Assembly: GCA_963978895.1 (NCBI GenBank)
Contig: OZ022240.1
Location: 15,799,217 to 15,863,216, forward strand
Reading direction: 5' to 3'
DNA length: 64,000 nucleotides
Source of the DNA: Erpobdella octoculata
Lineage: Eukaryota > Annelida > Clitellata > Hirudinida > Erpobdellidae
The position numbers and the translations under genes are program-made. Under the pieces are notes generated by a model, which did no database searches, had not been told where the DNA came from, and was given only the letters and a program-made list of their open reading frames with translations. This document shows positions 11,058 through 22,799 of the stretch, piece after piece; the first letter of the stretch is position 1, and each line of letters starts with the position of its first letter.

Positions 11058-13358
11058 TCATTCCTTAAGTCTGCTATCCAGATAGTAGTAGGAGGCCATA
11101 TTGTTGCCGCTGGCATGGCAACCTATTATGGCAATGATGCTTGGTATAAAAACGTCATAATGCCTATAATTCATTATACAATGGATGGAGAAACTGCTCA
11201 CAAAGCTGCCATTTGGTGTGCCAAGCATGGCTTCATACCAAGGGTGAAGGTTATAGAACACGAAGAGCTAGTGAGTTGAATTAAATAAAATTACAATTGT
11301 ATATTTTAAAGTTTTTAATTGTTTTTTTTTCATTGCCTGCAAAAAATATACAAAATATTTATCACACACAGAATATTATCTTTAACAGAAAACCAAAGTG
11401 TGGGGTATTGATTTCAAAAACCCAGTTGGACTAGCTGCTGGGTTTGACAAGCATGCTGAAGCTGTCAATGGGCTGCTTAAAATGGGGTTTGGTTTTGTTG
11501 AAATTGGTTCTGTTACTCCAGAGCCACAACCTGGAAATCCAACACCTAGGGTTTTTAGGCTAAAAGAAGATGGAGGTATTATCAATCGGTCTGTGCTTTT
11601 TACTCGTTTTAATTCATTTTTATTATTTATATGTTCAAGTACCTCTTTCTATAGTATTTTGATGGCCTAGTGAGCTTAAATTTTGCAGTGTTTGATATCA
11701 TTCCTCTCCAGAAATATTTTAGCCTTTTTTTTTTTTTTAGGCTGTACTCGGTCTTCTCTCTCACTTCATAGCAGTCATATTTAAGATTTTATGTTTAGTT
11801 GGCCAATTAATAAAAAAATTCAAGTAATCTCTTTAACTCCAGTAATTTTTACAATTCAATAATTTCAGTTATGGTTTCAATAGCACTGGTCACGATTCTG
11901 TTTTGAAGAACCTCAAATCTTGGAATGGACATGGTAGTTTATTTAACTTTTAGGTTTCCATGACAAATATTACAGTTTCCATTTTCAATATTTTTTATTG
12001 AAATCTTTTCTAGGTATTGTTGGAGTGAACTTAGGTAAAAACAAAACATCCTCCGATGATTTTGGCGATTATGCCAAAGGAATTCTAAAATTTTCTGAGA
12101 TTGCCAATTATCTTGTTATTAATGTTTCAAGCCCAAACACTCCTGGTTTGAGAGCTTTACAAGGAAAAGAAAATCTTGAAAAGTTGCTAAAAAAAGTTAG
12201 TTTTGTAATATTTGTTTTATTTTAATTTTGTTCTTTTATTAGTTAACGTGATTTAGATGTTTCAATTTAAATTATATCAGAATATGTCAAAGACGTTGTA
12301 GCAGTAATTTGCCTATTATTTGCTTATAAATAGCTGTACAAATATTTTACTTTACACTGCCTAAGGTTCCAGATACTATTATTTAATAAAAAAAATTAGC
12401 AGCATGCATTAGAATTATAGTATTTTTAATGTTCAGCTCGTGGAAAGCCGCAACTCTCTTTCCGTGGAAATGAGACGTCCCATCCTTGTTAAGCTGTCTC
12501 CTGATTTAACTGATGATGATAAGAGAGATATTGCTGATATTGTTAAAAGACCAGATGTTAGTTAATTATTATAGTATTAATTAAGTTTTTTTGATGAATC
12601 AGTTTCGTTTTGATTTATTATTTTTATTTTGTTGTAAGAGATTTTAAGAGTTGCTTTATTTTTATAGTTCATTATAAATTATTAGTCTTTATTTCAATGG
12701 CATGAAGGTTTAAGTCACATTGAGTAATTTTACCATTTATTGAATAAAAAATCACATTGAAATTGTGATATTCTGATTTGTCTTGTATATAATCATTATA
12801 ATGATTTCAAACTTCTCTATGACATATTTCAGCTTGGTGTTGATGGTCTCATTATAAGCAATACCACAATCAGTAGAAGTATGAAATTGCTTTCTTCTAA
12901 CAAAGTTGAAATTGGTGGTTTAAGTGGGACACCAATTAGAGATTTGTCAACTAAAACTATCAAAGAAATGTACATTTTAACTGGAGGTAATGTTCTTTGC
13001 TTTGAAGTTTCAGCATAATTTATGCAATCTGCTAGAAGTATTAAGAATTATTTTTAGGTAAAATTCCCATAATTGGTGTTGGTGGTGTAAGTTCTGGAGA
13101 GGATGCATACAAGAAAATAAGGGCAGGAGCATCACTTGTTCAAGTCTATTCTATTTTGGCATATGAAGGTCCGGCAGTTGCAGCCAGAATTAACAACGAG
13201 CTTGCTGAAGTGTTAAGGTTGCCTAAAATGTTTTAAAATAATAAATTTTCTAAAAATATTAATGTTATTCAAAATTTATTTTTATTTTGTCTCTTTTCAG
13301 AAGCAAAGGTGTTAAGAATGTGTCTGAGATTGTGGGCATCGATGCGATCACTCCTTAA
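11058..13358 (+). CDS. DHODH: Dihydroorotate dehydrogenase (quinone), mitochondrial; 5' exon missing
   Basis: Oxidises dihydroorotate to orotate with FMN and ubiquinone, the fourth step of pyrimidine synthesis, on the inner mitochondrial membrane. Eight exons join in phase: 11058-11270, 11389-11588, 11869-11933, 12014-12195, 12437-12556, 12833-12986, 13058-13217, 13301-13358 (TAA). They give 383 codons, close to the roughly 395 aa of animal enzymes. Visible are an N-terminal hydrophobic segment ([17 protein letters not shown]), [60 protein letters not shown] with the class-2 catalytic serine, [11 protein letters not shown], and the FMN phosphate site [18 protein letters not shown]. The reading frame is open upstream through acceptor AG 11056-11057, so the start codon is in an earlier exon I could not identify. 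AATAAA is at 13441. A piggyBac-like element begins 133 bp after the stop. Confidence 0.95.
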
Positions 13359-13440
13359 ACTCAAAAGTGCTAAAGTGTTTGTAATGTAGTAGTAGGTTAC
13401 AATTAGTTGTTTTTATCTGTATATATTTTGCTTTTGCTGA

Positions 13441-13446
13441 AATAAA
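13441..13446 (+). promoter_or_regulatory. DHODH poly(A) signal
   Basis: Canonical AATAAA, 82 bp after the DHODH stop codon. The piggyBac-like insertion begins 45 bp further on, so the cleavage site would lie just upstream of, or within, the transposon edge. Confidence 0.7.
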
Positions 13447-13490
13447 GTTAATTTAATTGCATCATTCAGTGTATTTACATTTTTCAAAGC

Positions 13491-14541
13491 TTAACCCGTT
13501 TAGGTCCAAAACTTTATTAATTAGATTTCTATTATTTTTTTTTGTTATTTCTAAGTTACTTGCTTATGTTTTAACAGATTTATTTTTAATTATTTTTTAT
13601 TTGAAAGAAAACTTTGAAAATTCACTATGCTCGTTTTTCGAACGATGGTCGTATAGACTACTGAAAACGACAAAATGTTTAAAAGTCAATTTCTTTTTTT
13701 TCTCAACGCAAACAATTATAATATAAATTTTAGGCTATAAACAGAAAAGCTAAAAACACATTTCTGACTTTATCAGTAACACAGTTCAATAAAATCCAAA
13801 AATTTAACATTCAATAAATCAGTCAAGCAGTTCATGATAGTCGTTTCAGAACCGGAGTGTGCGGAAAGCACCAAAACAATTCCGATGAAGTGGTTTGCCG
13901 CACTCGGCCCACATGTACAGTGCTTTGCCACAATTTTCCAGCTTGTAGCGACCTACTGTTTCACCTTTTGCAGATTGTGACCATGGCCAGTTGTTGAATC
14001 TTCCCTATCGTTTTGTTTTTTCAACCGTGCATGAATTCATTTCATCGGTATAAAACAACCTAAACAGCCTATATGGGGTTTTTCAAGCAAAGCACCATTG
14101 TGGTGTTTCAAACTCGTTATATATAGACTGTTTTCAAAGTGGCTATTCAAATGACTCTTTTTGGTCCAAGTGCATTTCAATCGTTTTTGGCGTTTCGGTT
14201 GCCGCGGCATTGAACTGACCGTATTTGCGACCTACATTTCTTCACCCAAAGAACCGACACAGTCTAATCCCATCCCATCATTAGTATAATCAACTTCTAC
14301 CTTCCCGGATATTACAAAGAATAACATTTCTTCTTCATTTGCTTATTCAACAGTCACGTGTTATGATGCGCCGGGCGGAAGAATGACAAGTATGTCAACC
14401 TCAATGCTACCATCATCATCAAGAATTAGTTACATAGCTTCTTTCAACGTGAAAAAACGTTCTGTTTGACGCCTTTCATTTTTAAACTTTACAAACATTT
14501 CATTCCAAGAATGAAATTTGCAAAAAACACTATCACCAAGT

Positions 14542-14585
<44 letters not shown>

Positions 14586-15203
14586 AGTTTATAGTCCTTT
14601 ACACCAGGTGTTTTAAGACTCTAATGGCTGTATGTAGGAAGCACTTAAGTACTTCCTGTCGTGGATCAGAATTTGATCCTTTTTACTTTTCCTTCCTCCT
14701 TTCTCCAGGCTTGGGACTGGCTCGCAATTAGCGAGGCGGAGTTATCACCAAGTCAACCACTGCACAACTATAAGCTGAATAGACTAGTTTCGACTCGTTC
14801 GCATAAAGTACTCTATACGCCCAACGATCGTAGAACGAGCATGACTCATACATGTTCAGATTGTGGGTTAGTGTAAACACAATAAAATTTAATTAACGTT
14901 GCTGTTTACTTTTGAGTACATCCTCTTTCGATATTTCAAACTTTTGTTATGATAACTCTCATGAAATTAGCATAATAAATTTTTAAAGTAATATCGGTCG
15001 AAAACCTTGAAAATGCTCATATTCTAACCCAGATTAAACTACTTAATACGAATAAAAAAATTATTTAAAAAATTTTATACAGTGTATTGAAGCTTTCTTA
15101 ACATAAAAAACAACTTTTAACAGAAAAAAAATTACAGCTTAATTTTATGCAACGCCAAAAATAAGTGTGTTCGTAAAACGTACGATGGTCTAAAACGGGT
15201 TAA
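13491..15203 (-). mobile_element. piggyBac-like element, copy 1, with nested SINE
   Basis: Flanked by TTAA on both sides (13491-13494, 15200-15203), with inverted ends CCCGTTTAGGTCC and GGTCTAAAACGGG: the TTAA target and CCC/GGG termini of piggyBac. A second copy at 32311-33813 is nearly identical. On the minus strand, about 13850-14010, a frame reads GRYKLENCGKALYMWAECGK then PLHRNCFGAFRTL, recalling the cysteine-rich tail of piggyBac transposases. An acidic N-terminal-like stretch lies near 14250-14360. The catalytic core is missing, so this is an internally deleted, non-autonomous copy. A SINE (14544-14742) is inserted within. Confidence 0.8.
14544..14742 (-). mobile_element. Poly(A) SINE, family A, copy 3, with 13-bp TSD
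   Basis: A T-run (the antisense poly(A) tail) followed by the inverted SINE body ending GGCGGAGT. It is bracketed by the direct duplication TATCACCAAGTCA (14531-14543 and 14743-14755). The other piggyBac copy has this word only once, at about 33352-33364, with no insert. That empty site shows insertion into piggyBac by a target-primed mechanism. Confidence 0.9.
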
Positions 15204-15533
15204 AGTTGTCGAAAGCTTTTAGGAAGTTGTTGCAGATTTGCTGGAAAAATGGCATTGTGGCCTGGGCTGATAGAATAGGACCACTGTGTATCCTCCTATG
15301 CGTGTCGTAAAAGGTGACTAAATGGAGGTTTACAGGAAGGTTCTTAGGGTGAAACTTTGCCCTAAGACCTTCGACCAACTGAGATTTGGTTATTGCGAGT
15401 TGGCTGTTTAGCCAAAGACTTCGAGAAGGCATAAAATTAGCTCTAAAACTTTCAATGAGGCATACAACGCCAAATTGGAAGGAAATGTCCAACCCATGCA
15501 AGCACGGAAAAAAGGACGTAAAACAGAAATATT

Positions 15534-15712
15534 TAGTTCAAAAATATTTCAGTATCAATAACGAAATAGTAAGGTTTGATTTTGAACTCATCGAAATCAA
15601 ACCTTACTATTTACTGAACCGAAGCCGAACTCTGTTTTTTTAGCCATAACGAACCTAGACTTTTTCACCAATATTAAGTTTTGTTATCAATACTGAAATA
15701 TTTTTGAACTAA
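15534..15712. repeat. Hairpin repeat, outer and inner arms
   Basis: The left half TAGTTCAAAAATATTTCAGT pairs with ACTGAAATATTTTTGAACTA on the right, and inside these AATAGTAAGGTTTGATTT pairs with AAATCAAACCTTACTATT. It is a compact MITE-like hairpin of about 180 bp with no gene in it. Confidence 0.75.
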
Positions 15713-15799
15713 TTATTGTTTGCTGAAAACTGAAATAAGAGGAAAGTAAAGGTAATAGCGAGAGTGCATGTTGTGTGTAGATATTCAAAATTATAATAT

Positions 15800-15988
15800 A
15801 ACAATATTTATATATATGAATGAAAATGTCTATCTGTCTGTTTGTTTGTCCTTTATGCATTGCCATACCATTCATCCGATCGTAATGAAATTTTCACACA
15901 ACCTTGTCAGTCAATAGAGGAAGGTTTTTGTGAAAAAATTGAGTTTGGTCACAAAGTGAGCGAACGGGAACGGAAAAGCTCTGTATGC
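15800..15988. repeat. Dispersed repeat fragment, split by the hAT
   Basis: Contains TTTATGCATTGCCATACCATTCATCCGATCGTAATG-type sequence (read on the opposite strand at 10540 and 56520) and a GCGAACGGGAACGG purine-rich part. The hAT at 15989-17622 interrupts it, and the same frame of flanking sequence resumes at 17631. Confidence 0.5.
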
Positions 15989-17622
15989 CAGGGCGCCCAT
16001 TCCTCCTCCCCTGGCTGCTACAAGCAGCCTTTCTCCTGTCTTCTCTCCATCTCGTCCTAGTCGTATTAACGACCACAAAGCACTGAACTCAGCTTACTGA
16101 ATGTAAATTGAAAATAAAAGGAGATATTAAGCTGGCACACTGTTAAAAATACCTGCAAATTGACAATATAGCCACATCCAAATACCAATAGAATAATAAG
16201 CTTTTTTTATTTTAATTTTTTTTTATTTAAAAAATTACAATTCTCTAACTAGACAACAACCGCAAAATAGGTAAAGAGACATGGGGTAATTGAGCCTAAA
16301 ACAATCAAGTATAATTGCTATTGCACAGTTTTACAGACTAGTTCAATAAAGTATTATGCATCAGCAACAATAAAAAATGGTAAAAAATAATAACAATAAA
16401 AATGAGAAAGTCTCATCAATGAGAATAAAATTGGACATTGTCTAGTGAAGAAGGTGTGTTCGCAGAATGGAAGTAGCACAAGCAACACGAGAAATAATGT
16501 CATCATTTCTTAACTGTACAAGCAAGTCTTTTTCTGATGATATTATCGTGAGGGCTGACAAATAATCATCTGAAATTGATGATCGAAGTGTATTTTTGAT
16601 GATCTTCAGTTTACTTTAGAGCTCTTTCAGCTGAGAATGTAAACTGCAAGACTAGCAAAGATACTTACAGACTACAAATTTGGAAAGCCAGATAATGCAA
16701 AGGTTTCATGAATGCATATTGTACGCATGCCGTGCCTGGTTCAGTTTTGCCTCATTTTCTGTCAGGAGAAAATCATTGTTGCCGCCAATCTTAGACTCAC
16801 CATCAACATCTTCAATGTGGTCTTCGTTATTAGATTGTCCTTGCCGTAGAATTGAATCATTCCAACCTTTTTGTAGCAGATCATCAATATTAGTGGCAGT
16901 CTGGCAGTGCTATTTTGAGACAGAAGACTGAACGTTGTTTTGAAGTCTGATATTTCAGCTGCGATTGCATTGGCATCAGCTCCATAGAGTTGGCAAATCA
17001 TTTCAATGTCAGAACTGCTTATAGATTTATCACTAAAGAGAGCCTGAATTGTGAAGAACCACAATTGCTGCATGAATGTAAGATTCTGATGCCCATCTGC
17101 TGATATGCCTCATCCAGAACAACAATGAATGTACCTATCTATTTTAAAACGAGCCAGTCCATTCAAGCAATCATCACTAGCCATTTCTTCAGGCATCTTT
17201 TTCTTGGCTTGACGTCGTTTTTAGGGAAATTCAGTATTTACGCCATGTGACGATGCAAACAAAACTGATTGATCATAAACTGTTTTCCAGGCTGTCAACA
17301 TCATTTCTGAAATTTGAAAACTTTTGAATACATCTTCTACAAGAACTACATCTGATGCCAAATCGATTGATGCACCTTGTAACAGCCTCGACGCAGGACC
17401 AATAACTTTATAGGATCTCCATACTAATAATAACTAATGTCTTTCAGTATCTGGTGCAGACCGTTTGCAGCTGTAACTGTTTCACAATCGCTATCATTTG
17501 ATTCGGCCAATTCACGTAAGGTCAAAAGAATGGCTGAATACCTAGCAAGCTAGGGGGAATTTCTTGAGCCCTAGCGTTTTAATGAAGCATTTGTTTCCTC
17601 GCCCCCTCTCTGGGCGCCCCTG
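15989..17622 (-). mobile_element. hAT element with transposase relic, TSD CTGTATGC
   Basis: Termini CAGGGCGCCCA and TGGGCGCCCCTG are flanked by CTGTATGC at 15981-15988 and 17623-17630. On the minus strand from about 17560 to 16440 are transposase remnants: LAESNDSDCETVTAANGLHQ, ASRLLQGASIDLASDVV, KTVYDQSVLFASSHGVN, the 103-residue frame 17073-16762, and at the C-terminus LKIIKNTLRSSISDDYLSAL then IISSEKDLLVQL, the hAT dimerisation region. Stops and frameshifts interrupt it, so it is dead. It is related to ZMYM/DUF4371-type hATs. Confidence 0.8.
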
Positions 17623-17634
17623 CTGTATGCTACT

Positions 17635-19560
17635 CGTTGTATATCTGTAAAAGCCAATGTGTAGATTTGTTGCTATTTTTAATTTTAGCTTTTTTTTTAA
17701 CAGTGCGTTGCGTTTGTTGTTTAACCGTTTTGGCTATTTGTTCAATTTATTAGATTATTTATTGTGTTAGCTTAAAGCAATTATCTACATTTGTGTTTCG
17801 TTTCCAACAACACAAAATTGGTGGCGAGGTAAGGATCAAAGAAAAGGATACTCTGCAGAAAATCTTTTATAAATTCTTCAAGATGCAGGTTAGATAATTG
17901 TTTTTCAAGCTGCTAGAGCTAATAAGAAGTTAATTCACAATTTCTGAGTTTGTCTCTTAATCCACAAGAACAAACGATTTTTATTCTCGACACTCGCATT
18001 AGATTGTAATCAAGAATGACCGCTACAAATAACCTTCAGCCATTTGATGTTACAAATCCGTCAAATTGGGAAATTTATGCCGAACAGTTAGAGTACCATT
18101 GTATAGCGAATGACATAGTAGATGAACAGAGAAAGAGAGCAGTTTTGTTAGCTTCGATGGGGACAGCTAACTTCAAAATCGTCAAATCACTAGTGTTTCC
18201 AGAACCGCTTACTTCAAAGACATTTAAAGAACTTGTTCAAATATTGAGACAGCATTTTGTTCCACAAACTTCAGTAATCTTTAAAAGACACTTGTTCCAA
18301 CGTCGTGTTCAACAAAAAGATGAGTCAGTGACGACATACCTGACCGAGCTGAAGCGCCTGTCTGAAGATTGCGCTTTTGTGACTTTTTTAAAAAAGCGCA
18401 TTACAAATTTACATTTTCTTCTTCTTCTTTCCATTGCGAATTTGGAGCTACGTTAAACGAACGACTTCGAGATCAACTGGTGAGCGGCGTCACCAATGAA
18501 GGCATCCAAAGATAACTACTCTCGGAAACAACGCTTACATTGGACGAGACGGTGAAAAAAGCACTTGCGGGAGAAGCTGCTACAGTTCGGGTACGGGAAC
18601 TACAGACCCAGTTCTCAGCTCCTCCGACCACCTACAAGGTACACCACCAGAAAGAAACGGCAGTACAGAAGCTCAGTTCTTGCATCGGTTGTGGGGGTAG
18701 CCACAAACGCGAGCAATGCAAGTTTAAAGATGCAGAATGTCATGTTTGTCACAAAAAGGACATATTGCGAGGGTTTGCCGAAGCCAACCAAACAAAAGTG
18801 AAAAATTTAGTAAGAAAAAATCAGTTGCTACAAATCGACTAGACTTCATTGTGTCCGACAACGGACCACAATTCACGTCCAATGAATTCCAAGAGTTCTG
18901 CAAAAGAAACCTAATACAATCCATATTATTATCTCCCTACCATGCTGAGAGGACAGTCCAGACGACAAAAAACAGCCTAAAAAAGATCATCACAGGAAAT
19001 TGGCATCACAGATTGTCAATTTTCTTGCTAAATTCGCACATTACTCCATCAACAGCAACAGGATCAAGTCCAGCAGAATTACTCATGGGCAGAAGACTCA
19101 GAACTTGTCTTGATCATTTGCATCCTGACCACTGCAGAGACAAACAATTGCAACAGGACATAACATTCCTTCCCCCTAGTGTTCATAATCCTTTAAATAG
19201 GAAGGGGGCTTGATGATTCGCCTCGGTCGAACCTCTAGTTCTTTTGGTAGGTTCGCCTTGTGTGGAACATCTGCAACTGCTTCTGGAATATCCCTTGGTT
19301 CCTTTGGTAGGGCTACCTCAGGTTGATCATCTGATTAATTTTCCTGGTGCTGTACAGTGCGCTTCCGGATCAGATCTACATGTCGTCTCATTTGCTTACC
19401 CTCTGGAGTTTTCGCTGTCTCATGACTGGTCCCGTCGGCTCTTCTATGGTTGCAGGAATCCATTCAGACCTTGGGCCATAACTTCTAATGAAAACAGGGT
19501 CAGGCTGAAATTGTCTTATTTTGTCAGTTGCGATTTATGCTATCTTCTTGTCCTGTTGCA
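17635..19560 (+). mobile_element. Ty3/gypsy-like LTR retroelement, deleted and internally inverted
   Basis: A Gag-like ORF (18016-18456) is followed by a zinc-knuckle pair (CIGCGGSHKREQC, then CHVCHKK; 18690-18760). The sequence then passes directly to an integrase core piece at about 18840-19213 (SDNGPQFTSNEFQEFC; a region ending GSSPAELLMGRRLRT). Protease, reverse transcriptase and RNase H are missing. From about 19560 back to 19215 the integrase C-terminal part lies on the opposite strand (IRSYGPRSEWIPATIEEP; KQMRRHVDLIRKRT; RRIIKPPS). A primer-site-like GGTGGCGAGG follows at 17820. LTR limits were not resolved. Confidence 0.75.
18016..18456 (+). pseudogene. Retroelement Gag-like ORF
   Basis: A 146-codon open frame beginning MTATNNLQPFDVTNPSNWEI. 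The segment with FKELVQILRQHFVPQTSVI and a Thr-Tyr-Leu-Thr-Glu-Leu run is typical of Ty3/gypsy Gag capsid regions in animals. The end of the frame (after SEDCAF) is out of register with the next piece, where the zinc knuckle follows in another frame, so it is truncated. Confidence 0.7.
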
Positions 19561-19959
19561 ACGCGGCGGATGCAGTGGTCAGCATTCAGCAGTTGACAAA
19601 ATTAGTGCGCGCAGGCGCGTAATAAAAGTTATTACGCAATTTTGCACCGTCAGTCCTAAAGATAAACAAGTAAAGATAAAAAATAAATTTAAAAAAAATG
19701 CTATCATTTGCCTCGTTATCTGAGTCAACGAACTAAAATGTTTGAATCTAAAACAACTGTTACGCTCAATCTTGTACATTGTTTATTTCTTTCATATGAA
19801 ATCAAAATTCATAAATTTAACTCGATTACTCGATGTATGGATTAGTTGTTATCTAAAACACTTCATTTATATATTGTTATCGAGAATACAGCTATTCTGA
19901 AAGTTTCAAAGCTCTACGTAGATGTATATCAGTCAAATTTGCGTTTATCTGTAAATTTT

Positions 19960-20049
19960 AATCTACATGGCTCCAAACGCAAGTGAAAAATCGTCTCCAT
20001 ATATTTACATAGGGACGATTTTTCACTTGCGTTTGGAGCCATGTAGATT
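19960..20049. repeat. Perfect palindrome, 36-bp arms
   Basis: The left arm starts AATCTACATGGCTCCAAACG and the right arm is its exact complement ending TTTGGAGCCATGTAGATT, around an 18-bp loop (TCCATATATTTACATAGG). Exact symmetry over 36 bp indicates a recent or actively homogenised hairpin. Confidence 0.9.
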
Positions 20050-20394
20050 AATATTTCCGACTGCATTGGGGTTCTAACTTAATGCATTAGAAAGACAAAT
20101 ATATTAGCTACACATAGAAACTAACTTTTAGAAAATAGTCCAACAAATAAAAAAGTTATGAAGCAAAATATAGATCAGGGTATGAACAATCGTCTCCATA
20201 CATTTACATAGGGACGGCGACGGTTTTTCGCCTATAACTTTTTTATTTTTTGCAATATTAAATTTATTTTTACACCATTATATTTCTTTTTTAAATACCT
20301 TTCCAACGATCTATAGCACAACCCCAATGCTCGAACTTTTTTTTGCATTATAGTTCGGGGATCCAGCTGCGCAGCCAACTTCTCCCTCGTAAAA

Positions 20395-20580
20395 TCCCCC
20401 GCCAAACACCAACTATCTATCTAAACTGTCTAATCTATCTAATCTATCTGTGGGCATCAGCAATGCGCAATTAATATCTCATTACTATACCTAAGTAAAA
20501 TATGCTTGACCAACCGAAGGCGATTATGTTCTGCCAACTAGCAACTTATAAATGAAGATATCTAGCTAAGGCAATTCTCA
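20395..20580. repeat. Dispersed repeat, inverted copy of 5890-6110
   Basis: Shared words in opposite orientation include CAATTAATATCTCATTACTA, CCTAAGTAA, TATGCTTGACCAACCGAA and GCCAACTAGCA. Sequence on both sides differs. No coding content is seen. Confidence 0.55.
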
Positions 20581-20751
20581 TTTAATTTTCAGTTGTTTTC
20601 GGGTTTTCTATTCTTCGTTGTTTTCTTGCGTTAATCGTTTTTATAAAAAAAAACAAGTAAATTAAAAACGAATTTTTAAAACCAATGCTCTTATATGTAA
20701 TTTAAACACAAATTTTGCAATCAATTTTTTCTTATATTACTCTTTTATTTT

Positions 20752-21931
20752 ATACTAGCAGTGCCCGTAGCGGCTTCGCTCGCATGAAATTAGAGAGTTT
20801 GAACCGTGCATCCATAGTAGAGATCATTTTTTTTTAGGTCTCGGCTCGGCCCGTCGACAAATTAGCCCAGCCCGTTTTAAAAACCCAAACTCCTGGCCCG
20901 GCACAGCCCGTCTGAATTAGGCCCGGCCCATTTTTACAGGCCTAGAAGTTCTATATACTTGATGAAAAACTTCGGCCCGTCCCACCTTGACCTCAGGTTT
21001 GGCCCGGCCAAACTGAAGACCCTAAAATCACTAAAATATCTATATACTTAGTGAAAAGCCTCGGCCCGTCCCACTTTGATTTAAGGTTTGGCCTGGCCCG
21101 TGTGAAGACTCTAAAATAACGGCTTGGCCCGGCCGATGATAAACTGGACTTAGCTACTTTTAACCGGTACAAAACTTCAAAATACTAATTTTTACATTTG
21201 TAGCACTTACAGTTTGTGAGTAGCAGTTATTTTGAAATCAAATAACCCTTATTTCCACCCCACATTTGAGGTCCTGGAAACCAAATTTTCAAAAAATGCT
21301 AAAACACGTATTTCATTATTTTTGGAGTAGAAACTAAATACTAATTTTTAATTCTGTAGCATTAACAGTTTTTGAGTAGCAGCTACTTTAAAAACCAAAT
21401 AACCCAAAAAATGATGAAACACGTATATCTTTTTTTTTTGAGTAGAAACTAAATACTAATTTTTACTCCTGTAGCAGTAACAGTTTTTAAGTAGAAGCTA
21501 CTTTAAAAACCAAATAACCCAATTTTCCAACCCACATTTGAGGTCCGGGAAACCGAATTTTGAAAAAATGGTGAAACACGTATCTTTTTATTTTTCAAAA
21601 AGAATCTATATACCAAATTTCAAAATCTCCTCATTTTTGGTTTTCGAGATATACATTGTTTTAGAAAAAAGTTTGTTTTCCAGTTTTTTCCCCTCGGAGC
21701 AAAATTTTCAAAAGTCCTTTCTTAGCGGATGTTTACGCTATAAAAGTAATATAAGTTCCAAATTTCACGTTCCTAGGATGAGGCGTTTGAGCTCGGCGTT
21801 GATTATCAGTCAGTCATCTGTCAGTCAGTCAGTCAGTCAGTCAGTCAGTCAGTCAGTCAGTCAGTCAGTCAGTCAGTCAGTCAGTCAGTCAGTCAGTCAG
21901 TCAGTCAGGACATGTTCTTTTATATATATAG
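20752..21931 (+). repeat. Dispersed element: ACTAGC...CCCG start, TATATATAGATT end
   Basis: Begins TACTAGCAGTGCCCGTAGCG and ends with a (TCAG)n array (21815-21908) then TATATATATAGATT. A GGCCCGG-rich stretch covers 20840-21140. The region at 56195-56600 has the same design (CTAGCGGGGGCACCCG start, TATATATATATAGATT end). There is no intact ORF. Class not assigned. Confidence 0.5.
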
Positions 21932-21940
21932 ATTAAAGTC

Positions 21941-22160
21941 GAAATATCTTAATTATATCGAAATATCGAAATTAATTAAAATTAACTAAATTAATTGACT
22001 TATTGTAAAACTAATAATTGAATATTGCATTGTCTTCTATTTTGAGCATGTATGCAAAATTTGAAAAAAATCTATCATCAGGAAGTGACTCAAAAATTGA
22101 TTGCAAGATTTGAAACAGACAGAGAAACAGAGACGACGAGTTAATAAAAGCATTGGTAAT
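21941..22160 (+). repeat. Dispersed repeat, inverted copy at 63783-64000
   Basis: About 215 bp including CTAATAATTGAATATTGCAT and GGAAGTGACTCAAAAATTGA is nearly identical, inverted, to the last 218 bp of the window. Sequence beyond these limits differs. The short reverse frame at 22011-22196 is not supported as a gene. Confidence 0.8.
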
Positions 22161-22799
22161 TAAGAAAAATTGAGTTCGTGAGAGTTTAAAACACAAGTTT
22201 TTCCATATAGGTACCTATATTAATCGAAAAGGGAAAATACCCACAGTTTTCTGTGAAACCTAAAGGTGGTAAAGTACTTAATTTGCTTTTCATAAATCAA
22301 TATTTGTTTTACTAATTTAACTGCACAAACTGTTTGTGTAAGATGTCAAGCAAAAATCTTGAACTCCCAGCAAAAAATGCGCTGCAGCAACTTCATTAAG
22401 ATTACATCACTCTTTAAATCGGCACCCAATAAGCATTGAGAATGCAAAAGTCCTAGCCAAACTTCAAACCCTGAACAACAACATTGTCATTTATCTACTT
22501 GTTCTATCGAATTCTCGACAAACGAAAATAAATTTGAGTCGAACTTGACCAACAAAACTGTCCAATTTTCGTTTCAAACCTACTAACACTCTTTGAATAT
22601 TGCATTTGCGTTTACTGAGGTTGAAGGAGAGTACATTAGGCTAAAGACATATCTTTTCAATACGTTTTTTGATTAGGAGATGTTGATGAACTGCGCGCCT
22701 TTGCAAAAGAATTAATTTTTTTATAAGGGCACGATATAAATGTAATTTTGTATTGAATTTGCATGGAGATTGAATAGGAACATACACATTTCTTATGAA
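22161..22799. other. Intergenic region, nothing recognised
   Basis: AT-rich sequence with no coding, RNA or inverted-repeat signal that I can support. Confidence 0.35.
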
